From Carnobacterium_B sp045617425 (GTDB taxonomy: Bacteria; Bacillota; Bacilli; Lactobacillales; Carnobacteriaceae): 64,000 nt of DNA. Below the pieces are notes generated by a model. It ran no database searches. It was given only the letters and a program-made list of their open reading frames with translations, and was not told the origin of the DNA. Made by a program: the position numbers and the translations under genes. Shown here piece by piece: positions 41,236 through 50,422 of the stretch. The DNA lies in contig NZ_JAZLIO010000009.1 of NCBI RefSeq assembly GCF_045617425.1, positions 186,001 through 250,000 on the forward strand. Direction: 5' to 3'. Each line of letters opens with the position of its first letter. Position 1 is the stretch's first letter.

Positions 41236-41970
41236 TTGAAAAGATACCAAACACTTTTATTTGATGTAGATGATACACTGCTTGATTTTAAAGCAGCTGA
41301 AAATTATGCTTTACAAAAATTATTTAGCGAACACGATATTGTCTTAACAGACGATATTAAGCAATTTTATCAAGATATGAATCAAAAATTATGGTCTTCT
41401 TTTGAAAAAGGAGAAATTAAGCGGGAAGAATTATTGCATACTCGTTTTTCAATTTTATTTAAAAAAGTTGGTTTAACATTAAATGGAGCTCATTTAGATA
41501 ACTTATACAGACAATATCTGGAAGAAAGCGCCGTATTGATTGATGGTGCAAAATCTTTAGTTCAAAAGTTAACCAAACAATATAACCTTTATGTGGTAAC
41601 AAACGGAGTTGCACGTACACAGTTCATCCGCCTAAATAACTCAGAACTGACCACTTACTTCAAAGATATTTTTGTTTCTGAAGAAGTTGGCTATCAAAAA
41701 CCTACTAAAGAATTTTTTAACCATGTTTTTGAAAAAATCCCTCACCATTCTGCTAATAAAACATTAATTATTGGAGATTCTTTAACTTCTGACATTCAAG
41801 GTGGGGTCAATGCTGGAATTGATACATGTTGGTTTAATCCTAATGGATCTAAAAATGCAACGCCTATTCCAACTTATGAGATTCACCGACTACAAACATT
41901 AGAAAATATGCTTTTAGCACCTAATTTTACACAGGAAACACCTAATATACAATCTGTATTAACTTCCTAA
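41236..41970 (+). CDS. yjjG: YjjG-type HAD nucleotidase
   Basis: A 244-residue HAD hydrolase of the YjjG family (non-canonical pyrimidine nucleotidase). DVDDTLLDF at residues 10-18 carries the nucleophile Asp, VTNGVARTQ the second motif, and GDSLTSDIQGG the acidic pair. The all-alpha cap has the family block SSFEKGEIKREELL. It dephosphorylates odd or damaged pyrimidine nucleotides in the cytoplasm. The start is TTG 41236 behind AAGGGGG; an extended -10 (TGGTATACT) lies about 40 bp upstream. It is a single gene with a terminator. Confidence 0.88.
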   Translation: MKRYQTLLFDVDDTLLDFKAAENYALQKLFSEHDIVLTDDIKQFYQDMNQKLWSSFEKGEIKREELLHTRFSILFKKVGLTLNGAHLDNLYRQYLEESAVLIDGAKSLVQKLTKQYNLYVVTNGVARTQFIRLNNSELTTYFKDIFVSEEVGYQKPTKEFFNHVFEKIPHHSANKTLIIGDSLTSDIQGGVNAGIDTCWFNPNGSKNATPIPTYEIHRLQTLENMLLAPNFTQETPNIQSVLTS

Positions 41971-41974
41971 ATAG

Positions 41975-42012
41975 CTAAAAAGGATAGAGATTTCAATCTC
42001 TATCCTTTTTTA
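41975..42012 (+). terminator. yjjG terminator
   Basis: Perfect 18-bp arms (41975-41992, 41995-42012) with a very short loop and T-rich flank. Confidence 0.85.
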
Positions 42013-42080
42013 GTTTTATTCCAATTATTTTTCACAAAATCGACCTATACCAATTTTAAAATCATTGATTTATCAACGTT

Positions 42081-42095
42081 TCAGAGCGTTCTCAT
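42081..42095 (-). promoter_or_regulatory. possible cre site before the GlcD-like gene
   Basis: Read on the minus strand ATGAGAACGCTCTGA has two mismatches to WTGNAANCGNWNNCW. It lies directly before a TATAAT at 42098-42103. Confidence 0.35.
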
Positions 42096-42192
42096 ACTAT
42101 AATTCAATTGCATTTTCTAGTAGTTAAGTGCTAAACTACTTGATGTGAGAACTAAAATACTTATCTATTTCATACTTAAAAGGAGTTTTTTT

Positions 42193-43557
42193 ATGTCATT
42201 AAAAGAGATCATTACCGACTCAACTCGTATTTTTGAAGGGAAAGATATTCCTGAAAAATATTTATTTGATGAATATGTAGGTCGTGCTGAGAGCGTATAT
42301 GGCGTTGCATTACCCAAGACAAAAGCTGAAGTTATTGCGCTGGTTACATTTGCTAATCAAGAAAATCTTTCCATTATTGCTCGTGGAGCAGGTACGGGAT
42401 TATCTGGTGCAACGGCTCCAGTTCAAAATGAATTGATTATTGATTTACACCTAATGAACAAAATCATTGATTTAGATTTAGAAACATTGACCTTAACGGT
42501 TGAACCAGGTGTATTGCTTCATGAGATCCAAGAGTTCGTCGAAAGTAAAGGTTTCTTCTACCCACCTGATCCTGGCTCAAAAAATTCTTCTATTGGTGGG
42601 AATATTGCTACAAATGCTGGCGGCATGCGTGCGGTTAAGTATGGTGTAACAAGAGATTACGTTCGTCAATTGGATGTCATTTTAGCAACTGGTGAAGAAT
42701 TGACTTTAGGTAGTGTAAATATCAAAAATAGTTCTGGTTATGATTTAAAAGATTTATTTATTGGTTCTGAAGGAACACTTGGAATTACTACTCAAATCAA
42801 GTTAAAAGTCATTCCATTGCCTAAAGCTAGTTTATCCCTTATTGTCGCTTTTCCTACTCTTAAAGAATCAACGGATGCTGTTTTATCGATTTTGCAAAAT
42901 GGAGTTGATCCAACTGCTCTTGAATTTTTTGAAAGAGAAACGATCCACTTGAGTGAAAAAGAAAATGGTATTCTTTTTCCTAGCCAACAAGGAGAATCGT
43001 ATCTTTTAACGACAATAGATGGCGACAGCATAGAAGCGATTATGAATCGTGTTGAATTACTTAAAAAAAGTGTTCAGCCTCATAACGTTTTAGAAATCGT
43101 TATTCTAGACACACCTGAACTAGAGAAAACGGCATGGGCATTACGTGATTCTTTGTTAACTGCAGTTGTAAATTACACTGAACAAGTAACGATGGATGAA
43201 ACGGTTCCTATTAATCAACTTTCTGTCCTTTACCAATACACAAAACAATTAGAAGCTGAAAGTGGGCTAAGCATGATTAGTTTTGGGCATGCTGGAGATG
43301 GAAATCTTCATACTTGTGTTGCTCGTGGAACGGTAGAAGATCAACAAGAATGGGAAACAAAACGTGATGACGTATTGTTAAAAATGTACGCAAAAATTAA
43401 AGAGCTTGGTGGACTCCCTTCTGCAGAACATGGTATTGGAATTATCAAAAAACCTTATCTTGCTAAAATGACTGATCCAAATTATTTAACTTACATGCGT
43501 AAAATCAAACAAGTTTTTGATCCAGACGGTCGTTTGAATCCAACAAAAGTGATGTAA
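42193..43557 (+). CDS. FAD-linked oxidase, GlcD/D-lactate dehydrogenase type
   Basis: A 454-residue flavoprotein of the FAD_binding_4 plus FAD-oxidase C family. FAD blocks ARGAGTGLSGATAP near residue 65 and PDPGSKNSSIGGNIATNAGG near residue 120; the C-terminal domain holds SFGHAGDGNLHTC and ends with FDPDGRLNPTKVM. It oxidises D-2-hydroxy acids such as glycolate or D-lactate. No GlcE or GlcF partner is adjacent, so a single-subunit D-lactate-type enzyme is more likely. The start is ATG 42193 behind AAAAGGAG; a longer frame from 42145 lacks a site. The substrate is open. Confidence 0.85.
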   Translation: MSLKEIITDSTRIFEGKDIPEKYLFDEYVGRAESVYGVALPKTKAEVIALVTFANQENLSIIARGAGTGLSGATAPVQNELIIDLHLMNKIIDLDLETLTLTVEPGVLLHEIQEFVESKGFFYPPDPGSKNSSIGGNIATNAGGMRAVKYGVTRDYVRQLDVILATGEELTLGSVNIKNSSGYDLKDLFIGSEGTLGITTQIKLKVIPLPKASLSLIVAFPTLKESTDAVLSILQNGVDPTALEFFERETIHLSEKENGILFPSQQGESYLLTTIDGDSIEAIMNRVELLKKSVQPHNVLEIVILDTPELEKTAWALRDSLLTAVVNYTEQVTMDETVPINQLSVLYQYTKQLEAESGLSMISFGHAGDGNLHTCVARGTVEDQQEWETKRDDVLLKMYAKIKELGGLPSAEHGIGIIKKPYLAKMTDPNYLTYMRKIKQVFDPDGRLNPTKVM

Positions 43558-43622
43558 ATCATTGTAGTAAAAAATATAGTTAAATTCGTGTAACTATAGA
43601 CCATACATTTTGATTTTAAAAC

Positions 43623-43663
43623 AAAACAACCCAACTACGTAAATTTACGTGTTGGGTTGTTTT
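43623..43663. terminator. bidirectional intrinsic terminator
   Basis: AAAACAACCCAAC plus ACGTAAA pairs with TTTACGT plus GTTGGGTTGTTTT across one bulged T, between convergent genes. Confidence 0.85.
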
Positions 43664-43669
43664 TTCATT

Positions 43670-45130
43670 CTATTCCTTTGAGTACTTAACCATTAACTGT
43701 CTTGCAGCTTTCACTTCATCTAACCGTTTTACAAAAGTTGTATGCGGTGCGGTTAACACTAGCTCTGGTGTTTCTTCAACTTCTTTAGCAATTTGAATCA
43801 GTGCATCTGCAAATATATCCAACGTCTCTTTTGTTTCTGTTTCCGTTGGTTCAATCATTATTGCTTCTTCCACAATTAAAGGGAAATAAACCGTTGGAGC
43901 GTAATAGCCAAAATCAAGAATCCGTTTTGCAATACTAGTCGTTGGAACCCCAAGTTTTTTCTGTCTTGATCCGGATAAAACAAATTCATGTTTGCTGTAT
44001 TGAGTATAAGGTGTATCGTAATAAGGTTCTAATTTCTTACGTAAATAATTGGCATGCAATACGGCACTTTCGGATACTTGTCTTAATCCTTCAGGCCCCA
44101 TTGTACGTATATACGTATACGCACGAACATTGACCCCGAAATTTCCATAATAGCCTTTTACTCGACCAATAGAATTAGGATAATCTGTATTTAAGACATA
44201 CTGACCTCCTTGTTTTTCAATTCGTGGGACAGGTAAATACGAAGTTAAGAATTCCTTGACCCCTACTGGACCAGAACCAGGACCTCCTCCTCCATGTGGA
44301 GTACTAAAGGATTTATGTAGATTCAAATGAACGATATCAAAGCCCATCATTCCTGGAGTTGTCTGACCTAAAATAGCATTCAAATTTGCTCCATCATAAT
44401 AAACAAGTCCACCCGCTTGATGAACAATTTCAGCCATCTCGATAATGTCTTTCTCAAAAATACCTAATGTATTCGGATTGGTCAACATCAAACCAGCAGT
44501 ATCGTTGCCAACTTGTTTCTTTAGTTCGACTAAATCCACTGTTCCATTCGCATTAGAAGCGATTTCCACCACATCAAAACCGGCAGCATGGGCACTAGCA
44601 GGATTTGTTCCATGAGCAGAATCTGGAACTAAAACTTTCGTTCTAGTTGTTCCATCACCCTTTTTAGTGTGATAGCCCTTCATCATCATTAACCCCGTCC
44701 ATTCCCCTTGAGCACCAGCAGCTGGTTGCAAAGTAATGGCATCCATACCGGATATCACTTGAAGATTTTCTTGTAATTCATAAAGCAATTGAAAAGCTCC
44801 TTGAACCGTTTCAATTGGTTGAAAGGGATGGATTGCTGCGAATCCGTCATAACGAGCGACATCTTCATTAATTTTTGGATTGTATTTCATCGTACATGAA
44901 CCCAGTGGGTAAAAGCCATTATCCACACCAAAGTTTTTCGTTGATAAAGAAGTATAATGCCTCATCAATTGAGGTTCTGACACTTCTGGCAAGTCAGCTG
45001 GCTCTTGGCGAATCAAGTGTTCCGGAAACTTAGCCATCAAATCAACTGAAGGAACATCACTTTCAGGAAGGCTAAAAGCAGTACGCCCGGGTTGACTTAT
45101 TTCAAAAATCAATTCATTGTATTCCGTCAT
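43670..45130 (-). CDS. gcvPB: glycine dehydrogenase (decarboxylating) subunit 2
   Basis: A 486-residue P-protein subunit 2 of the glycine cleavage system. The pyridoxal-phosphate lysine lies in HLNLHKSFSTPHGGGGPG; other family blocks are LGSCTMKYNPKINED and PAAGAQGEWTG. With GcvPA it decarboxylates glycine and loads aminomethyl on the H protein, in the cytoplasm. The start overlaps the gcvPA stop by 4 bp (ATGA), so the two subunits are made together. It is the last gene of gcvT-H-PA-PB. Confidence 0.96.
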   Translation of the reverse strand: MTEYNELIFEISQPGRTAFSLPESDVPSVDLMAKFPEHLIRQEPADLPEVSEPQLMRHYTSLSTKNFGVDNGFYPLGSCTMKYNPKINEDVARYDGFAAIHPFQPIETVQGAFQLLYELQENLQVISGMDAITLQPAAGAQGEWTGLMMMKGYHTKKGDGTTRTKVLVPDSAHGTNPASAHAAGFDVVEIASNANGTVDLVELKKQVGNDTAGLMLTNPNTLGIFEKDIIEMAEIVHQAGGLVYYDGANLNAILGQTTPGMMGFDIVHLNLHKSFSTPHGGGGPGSGPVGVKEFLTSYLPVPRIEKQGGQYVLNTDYPNSIGRVKGYYGNFGVNVRAYTYIRTMGPEGLRQVSESAVLHANYLRKKLEPYYDTPYTQYSKHEFVLSGSRQKKLGVPTTSIAKRILDFGYYAPTVYFPLIVEEAIMIEPTETETKETLDIFADALIQIAKEVEETPELVLTAPHTTFVKRLDEVKAARQLMVKYSKE

Positions 45131-46473
45131 TTAGTCATCCCCTCCAGTGCTTCAATAAATTGATCGATTTCTTCTTTTGTTCGTTGTTCCGTAACAGCTA
45201 TTAAGACCTCATTCTCCCAGCCATAATCAGGCTCCAAATCATATCCACCAATAAAACCTTCTTGAAGCAACTCCTGATTGATTACTCCGGCTGGTTTATT
45301 TAGTTGAACAATAAATTCATTGAAAAAGGCTGCTTTATTCTTTACTGAGAAACCTTTGCTCTCCAATTGTTTCGCCATGTAAGCTGCTTTTTCTATATTA
45401 AGTTGGGCCATCTTCTTTATGCCTTCTTTACCTAAAGCAGACATAAAAACAGATGAAGCTAGAGCATTTAACGCTTGATTTGAACTCATATAAGAAGTCG
45501 CTTTTTCGCGACGAATATGCTGTTCGCGTGCTTGAAGAGTTAAAACAAAGCCACGCTTCCCTTCAGTATCCGTCGTTTGCCCAACGATACGTCCTGGTAT
45601 TTTACGCATGTACTTCTTCTTCACTGCAAAATAACCGCAATGTGGTCCGCCAAAGTTCATGGCTAATCCCATGGGTTGCATGTCCCCCACAACAATATCC
45701 GCTCCTAAATTACCAGGTGATTCTAGTAAGGCTAAAGCTAAAGGATTTGCCATGACAATAAGTAATGCTTTTTTGGCTGCTGCCACTTCTTTAATAGCCA
45801 CTAGATCCTCAACTGAACCAAGAAAATTAGGGTATTGGACCACAACTGCTGCTGTTTCATGATCTAATTGTTCTGCTAATAAAGATAAATTCGTACTGTC
45901 ATTAAGTAAATCAATCTCTTCAACTTGGTATTCTTGCCCCTTTGCAACAGTTTGCAAAACTTCTCTTCCTTGTGGATGAACAGCTTTAGAGATAAGTATT
46001 TTAGAACGCTTTGTGGCTCCAATAGCTAAAGTAGCAGCTTCACCAAGTGAAGTGAATCCATCATATAGTGAAGAATTGGCTGCATCCATACCGGTCAATT
46101 CGCACACCATTGATTGAAATTCAAATAATGCTTGCAGTTCTCCTTGGCTAGCTTCTGCTTGATAAGGCGTGTAGGCCGTATAAAATTCGGAACGAGAAAT
46201 CACATGGTCTACTACACTTGGAATGTAATGGTCATATGTTCCTGCTCCTAAAAAGAGGCTGTACTCATGTGCAGTAGCATTTTTAGCTGCTAACTGTCTC
46301 ATTTTTTTTGTTAGCCCCGATTCATGAAGAGCAGACGGAATGGCTAAACCTTCATTTAAGGTGATGTGTGCTGGAATATCTGAAAATAATTCTTCAACTG
46401 ACTCAATTCCTAAAAAGTCTAACATATCTTTTTGATCTTGTGCAGTATCAGGCAGGTATCTAAATTCATTCAA
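45127..46473 (-). CDS. gcvPA: glycine dehydrogenase (decarboxylating) subunit 1
   Basis: A 448-residue P-protein subunit 1, the same length as the B. subtilis protein. It begins FRYLPDTAQDQKDML and contains FLGAGTYDHYIPSVVDHV and TAYTPYQAEASQGELQ, both family blocks. I choose TTG 46473, because GAGGAGG lies about 8 bp before it and 4 bases separate it from the gcvH stop; a longer frame from 46512 would overlap gcvH. It acts with GcvPB as the glycine decarboxylase. Confidence 0.95.
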   Translation of the reverse strand: MNEFRYLPDTAQDQKDMLDFLGIESVEELFSDIPAHITLNEGLAIPSALHESGLTKKMRQLAAKNATAHEYSLFLGAGTYDHYIPSVVDHVISRSEFYTAYTPYQAEASQGELQALFEFQSMVCELTGMDAANSSLYDGFTSLGEAATLAIGATKRSKILISKAVHPQGREVLQTVAKGQEYQVEEIDLLNDSTNLSLLAEQLDHETAAVVVQYPNFLGSVEDLVAIKEVAAAKKALLIVMANPLALALLESPGNLGADIVVGDMQPMGLAMNFGGPHCGYFAVKKKYMRKIPGRIVGQTTDTEGKRGFVLTLQAREQHIRREKATSYMSSNQALNALASSVFMSALGKEGIKKMAQLNIEKAAYMAKQLESKGFSVKNKAAFFNEFIVQLNKPAGVINQELLQEGFIGGYDLEPDYGWENEVLIAVTEQRTKEEIDQFIEALEGMTK

Positions 46474-46477
46474 TCGC

Positions 46478-46876
46478 TTATGCCTCCTCTTCAACTGCCA
46501 GTTCTGCAACATAGGCTTGGTAACTTTCTTCGTTTAATAATCCTTCTAATTCAACAGGATTTTCTATTTGGATTTCAGCAAACCAACCTTCTTCAAAAGG
46601 AGAAGCATTGACTAATTCTGGAGCATCTTCCAATTCTTCATTAACTGCTAAAATAATTCCAGTAACTGGCGCAAAAATTTCTGAAGCTGATTTAATGGAT
46701 TCTACCGTGCCCATTTCACTACCGATTGAAACTTCCGCATCCACTTCGGGTACTTCTACATAAACAACATCTCCCAATTGTTTGACTGCATACTCTGTAA
46801 TCCCAACACGTACTGCATCTTCTCCTAATGGTAATATCCATTCATGTTCCTTGCTGTATAATCTATCCTCTGCCAT
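46478..46876 (-). CDS. gcvH: glycine cleavage system H protein
   Basis: A 132-residue lipoyl protein: YSKEHEWILP at residues 5-14 and the lipoylation site in GTVESIKSASEIFAPV, with Lys near residue 63. It carries the aminomethyl group from the P protein to the T protein. In many Bacillota GcvH also relays lipoyl groups to other complexes. It lies between gcvT (31 bp) and gcvPA. The C-terminal tail is acidic and slightly longer than usual. Confidence 0.96.
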   Translation of the reverse strand: MAEDRLYSKEHEWILPLGEDAVRVGITEYAVKQLGDVVYVEVPEVDAEVSIGSEMGTVESIKSASEIFAPVTGIILAVNEELEDAPELVNASPFEEGWFAEIQIENPVELEGLLNEESYQAYVAELAVEEEA

Positions 46877-46907
46877 GATTAAACCACTCCTTTTCTTTCC
46901 TTCTTTT

Positions 46908-48020
46908 TTAGTCGATTTCTCTTTTATAAAATGGTAGTTGCACGATTACAGCATCCACCAATTTATTACGTATCTCAATTTTCACTTTTGTCCCAACTTC
47001 ATTTCCGTTTGTAGACAATAAAGCTAATGCAATACTATTGCCAAGTGTTGGAGATTTTGTTCCTGAAGTGATTACTCCAATTTCTGAACCAGTTTCATTA
47101 AATACCTTGTATCCATGTCGTGCAATTCCTTTTCCTATGAGTTCAAGACCTGTTATTTTTTTGTCCAATCCATTTTTTAGTTGAGCTGTTAAAGCAGCCT
47201 TGCCAATAAAATCGGCTTCTTTTTTCGTCTTAACAGCAAATCCAATTCCCCCTTGAAGAGGGGAAATCTCATCTGATAATTCATTTCCATATAAAGAAAG
47301 ACTCGATTCTAACCGCAAAGTATCACGAGCACCCAGCCCGCAAATCTGTAACCCTTCTTCTATACCGGCTTCTACTATAAGATGCCATAGTTTCTCAGTT
47401 TCATTAGTTTCTAAATATAATTCAAAACCATCTTCTCCAGTGTATCCCGTGCGAGAAATCAGTACCGACGTAATATCGTTTAAAGCAACATGCTGAAAAA
47501 AATGGAACGGTTTAAGTTTACTTAAATCATCATCTGCTAGTTTTTGCAAAATCCGCTCAGCATATGGCCCTTGAAGTGCAATCAACCCAATATCCTCAGA
47601 TCTATTTTCCAAAATAACATCTTTGGCAATTTCTTTTTTCATCCATTGAAAAACCTTTTCTGTGTTCGACGCATTAGGAGTTACTAAATATCCTAATTTA
47701 TCTAATTTAAAAATAATTAAATCATCAATTGTACCACCATTTTCATACACTATAGCATTGTATTGAGCTTGGCCAACTTTAAGTTTTGAAACATCATTCG
47801 TTAACAAATGATTGAGAAACCCCTCCGAGCCTGTTCCTTTTACAAGGATCTCTCCCATATGTGAGACGTCAAATAAACCAGCTTTTTCACGTACGCTTTT
47901 ATGTTCATCTGCTATGCTGGAAAATTGAATAGGTAAAGCCCAACCTCCAAAATCTATTAACTTGATATCATTCTTTTTATAATAATTGAATAAAGGTGTT
48001 TTATTCAATTCTTTTTCCAT
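46908..48020 (-). CDS. gcvT: aminomethyltransferase (glycine cleavage T protein)
   Basis: A 370-residue T protein: FGGWALPIQFSSI near residue 24 and REKAGLFDVSHMGEI near residue 44; RTGYTGEDGFELYLE later binds folate. It moves the methylene group from H protein to tetrahydrofolate, releasing ammonia. It is the first gene of the operon. The leader of about 85 nt shows no glycine riboswitch. The operon would feed one-carbon units, or remove glycine made by ureide catabolism nearby. Confidence 0.96.
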   Translation of the reverse strand: MEKELNKTPLFNYYKKNDIKLIDFGGWALPIQFSSIADEHKSVREKAGLFDVSHMGEILVKGTGSEGFLNHLLTNDVSKLKVGQAQYNAIVYENGGTIDDLIIFKLDKLGYLVTPNASNTEKVFQWMKKEIAKDVILENRSEDIGLIALQGPYAERILQKLADDDLSKLKPFHFFQHVALNDITSVLISRTGYTGEDGFELYLETNETEKLWHLIVEAGIEEGLQICGLGARDTLRLESSLSLYGNELSDEISPLQGGIGFAVKTKKEADFIGKAALTAQLKNGLDKKITGLELIGKGIARHGYKVFNETGSEIGVITSGTKSPTLGNSIALALLSTNGNEVGTKVKIEIRNKLVDAVIVQLPFYKREID

Positions 48021-48105
48021 TTTATATCCCCCTATTCTATCGTAATATGCTAAACTTCATTCTCTTGTCGTTCCATTTCAACTGATTTATGCTATTAAAC
48101 TTACC

Positions 48106-48134
48106 ATTTTAACGAACAATTTCATAGTATACAA
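48106..48134 (-). promoter_or_regulatory. gcv operon promoter
   Basis: On the minus strand TTGTAT (48129-48134), a 17-bp spacer and TAAAAT (48106-48111). Confidence 0.5.
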
Positions 48135-48222
48135 TCAAAATTGTTAAGAATATTTTTTTATTCATCTAGTTAACTGTAGGCAAAATGATTGCTTTTCAAG
48201 GTCATTTCACTTAAGCTTTTGA

Positions 48223-48237
48223 TTGAAAACGTTTACG
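48223..48237 (+). promoter_or_regulatory. cre site in the spx promoter
   Basis: TTGAAAACGTTTACG matches WTGNAANCGNWNNCW at all but the last position. It overlaps the -35 box of the spx promoter. Confidence 0.6.
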
Positions 48238-48251
48238 CTTATTGATATAGT
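48223..48251 (+). promoter_or_regulatory. spx promoter
   Basis: TTGAAA (48223-48228), a 17-bp spacer and TATAGT (48246-48251), followed by another -10-like TATACT (48251-48256). Confidence 0.55.
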
Positions 48252-48289
48252 ATACTACTATTCAATGAAATTGAGAAGGAGGGTTACAC

Positions 48290-48694
48290 ATGATTACGTT
48301 ATATTCATCAGCTAGTTGTACCTCTTGTCGCAAAGCCCGATCATGGTTAGAAGAACATGACATTCCATTTACTGAAAAAAATGTATTCACTGAAAAGGTA
48401 ACAGATGATGAATTGAGAGCTATCTTGCAACTAACGGAAAATGGAACAAATGAAATCATCTCGCAACGCTCTCAAGCTTTCAGAGAATTGAATATCAACA
48501 TAGAAGAAATGCCATTAGGAAGAGTGCTGAAACTTATTCAGCAACATCCAGGTATTATGCGTCGCCCTATTCTTGTCGATAATAAACGGTTACTCGTCGG
48601 TTATAACGAAGAAGACATTCGTTGCTTTTTGCCTAGAGAAATTAGAAAACTTGAACTATCAAAATTACACGATCAATTACCGGTTAATTATTAA
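48290..48694 (+). CDS. spx: Spx/ArsC family transcriptional regulator
   Basis: A 134-residue Spx protein: CTSC redox switch at residues 10-13, RSQAFRELNI and MRRPILVDNKRLLVGY blocks. Spx binds the RNA polymerase alpha subunit and redirects transcription under disulfide stress; it is normally destroyed by ClpXP. LAB often have several paralogues, so this may be one of them. GAAGGAGGG precedes the ATG. A promoter with a cre-like site lies in front, and a disulfide-type flavoprotein gene lies convergent to it. Confidence 0.92.
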   Translation: MITLYSSASCTSCRKARSWLEEHDIPFTEKNVFTEKVTDDELRAILQLTENGTNEIISQRSQAFRELNINIEEMPLGRVLKLIQQHPGIMRRPILVDNKRLLVGYNEEDIRCFLPREIRKLELSKLHDQLPVNY

Positions 48695-48695
48695 C

Positions 48696-48738
48696 GAACA
48701 TGGAATAAACTTTTAAAAAAATTGGTTATTCTATGTTC
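48696..48738 (+). other. first hairpin after spx
   Basis: GAACATGGAATAA (48696-48708) pairs with TTATTCTATGTTC (48726-48738) with one G-U pair. No T-tract follows. Confidence 0.5.
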
Positions 48739-48741
48739 TTA

Positions 48742-48785
48742 GTGGATAAGTATATGTGTAAATTCGCAGTACTTATCCGCTTTTT
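48742..48785 (+). terminator. spx terminator
   Basis: GTGGATAAGTA pairs with TACTTATCCGC (48770-48780), followed by T5. Confidence 0.75.
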
Positions 48786-48861
48786 CTGTTCTTTGGACAG
48801 AATGATTATTCATTTGTACATAGTTAATTATCCAAGAATCATTTAGCGAATTTTATAAATA

Positions 48862-48900
48862 AAAAAATCTCTTCACTATTTAAAGTGAAAAGAATTTTTT
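48862..48900 (-). terminator. terminator of the flavoprotein gene
   Basis: AAAAAATCTCTTCACT-type arm (from 48862) pairs with AGTGAAAAGAATTTTTT with few mismatches; T7 follows on the minus strand. Confidence 0.7.
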
Positions 48901-48902
48901 GT

Positions 48903-50225
48903 TTAAAGATCAAATAAAGTATTAAAAATCTCAGACATAACAGGATGAGTAACAACTTGATCTCTCAAATAGGTGTATGGAATATGATTATCCATTGCCA
49001 TCTTAACTTGATTGACCAATTCATGCGCTTGATCACCGAAAAGAGTAACTCCTAAAATCTCATCTGTTTCTTTATTAACAACAGCTTTATATAATCCTCT
49101 AGTATCATCAATAACATCTGAGCGAGTTGTTCCACTAACTGGAGCAGTGTTCGTGATGACTTGATAGCCTTGTTCTTTTGCTTCTTTTTCAGTTAAACCA
49201 ACTCGAGCAAACGAAGGTTCGATAAAAATGGAATAAGGAACATTTTGGCGTTCAGAACGTTTACGGTTGCCTTTGTTTAATACATAATCAGCAATGATTT
49301 TTGCATCATTAATGGTGATGTACGTAAATTGATAGCCTCCTTTAACATCTCCTAAAGCAAATACATTCTCTACAGCAGTTTCTAAATAGTCGTTGACTTC
49401 AATTCCGCCTTTTTCATCAATTACAATATCTGTATCACCTAGATTTAAATAAGCCGTATTAGGTTTTCGCCCCGTAGCAATTAAAACAGCATCAAATAAA
49501 AAAGTTTCATTTTCCTCTGTTTCGATCTTAACTTGTTCGTTTTCGTTTGAGAGTTTATTTACTCTTGCATTTAATTGGATATCAATCGATTTATCTGTCA
49601 TAACTTTTTGGACAGCTTCTGCTACTTCGCGTTCTTCTTTTGGCATAAATTGTTCGCCCGTTTCGAAAAGAGTTACTTTCGCTCCAAACATTTCATAGAT
49701 AGAAGCAAATTCTAACCCGATATTCCCTGCACCAATAATACCTAAATTTTTAGGTACTTCAGGTAATGATTGAAACTCGGTACTATTATAAATTTTATTT
49801 GTCTCTTTCAATCCTTCAATTGGCGGATACAAGCTTTCTGAACCAGTATCAATGAAAATATATTCTGCTTCAACCTCTTCTTTTTTATCGCCTAAATCGA
49901 CAGTTACAGCATGATTCGATTTAAACGCTCCTGTTCCAGTGTATAAATCAACCAATTCATTTTTTTGCATACTTGTAAACTCTGTATTTCGATTTCTTTG
50001 AGTCACGTCATTTTTTCGTTTTAATGCTGTAGCATAATCTTTTTTTTCCCTTGCGTCGTGTTCTAAAATTTTTGTAGGGATACAACCAATATTTACACAA
50101 GATCCACCATACATTAACTCATTCTTCTCAATCAATGCTACTTTCCATTCATTCGCCGTTAACTTAGTTGCTAAGGTACGAGCACCTTGGCCAAATCCAA
50201 TAATAATCGCATCATACTTTTTCAA
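48903..50225 (-). CDS. class I pyridine nucleotide-disulfide oxidoreductase (RclA/MerA-like)
   Basis: A 440-residue FAD/NAD(P)H flavoprotein. The redox disulfide is in GGSCVNIGCIPTK (Cys43, Cys48), the NAD(P) fold is GIIGAGNIGLEFASI near residue 163, FALGDVKGGYQFTY holds FAD, and HPVMSE near the C-terminus gives the His-Glu pair. It resembles RclA (YkgC) proteins, which reduce Cu(II) or act in hypochlorous acid defence, more than true mercuric reductases since no extra N-terminal metal domain or vicinal C-terminal cysteines are present. An extended -10 (TGTTATACT) is upstream. The substrate is inferred only. Confidence 0.82.
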   Translation of the reverse strand: MKKYDAIIIGFGQGARTLATKLTANEWKVALIEKNELMYGGSCVNIGCIPTKILEHDAREKKDYATALKRKNDVTQRNRNTEFTSMQKNELVDLYTGTGAFKSNHAVTVDLGDKKEEVEAEYIFIDTGSESLYPPIEGLKETNKIYNSTEFQSLPEVPKNLGIIGAGNIGLEFASIYEMFGAKVTLFETGEQFMPKEEREVAEAVQKVMTDKSIDIQLNARVNKLSNENEQVKIETEENETFLFDAVLIATGRKPNTAYLNLGDTDIVIDEKGGIEVNDYLETAVENVFALGDVKGGYQFTYITINDAKIIADYVLNKGNRKRSERQNVPYSIFIEPSFARVGLTEKEAKEQGYQVITNTAPVSGTTRSDVIDDTRGLYKAVVNKETDEILGVTLFGDQAHELVNQVKMAMDNHIPYTYLRDQVVTHPVMSEIFNTLFDL

Positions 50226-50422
50226 AATAACACCGTTCCTTTCTAAGTTTAGTGGTATTCGTTTTTTTTTACAATTTTAGTATAACACTCTAGATGAAAA
50301 GTAAAAATTGATTAGCCTACTACAAGTATCCTTACTGACAAGGCACCTACTTTTAATACTGCGACATCTGAAATCAACTATATTAAGCAAGACATCTAAC
50401 AAGTTTGTATCTATTCTCCTTA

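Noticed and set aside
45453..45862. Plus-strand frames opposite gcvPA
   Set aside because: They are shadows of the strongly conserved glycine decarboxylase gene.
48021..48222. Glycine riboswitch before gcvT
   Set aside because: No tandem aptamer cores can be found in the short leader of about 85 nt.
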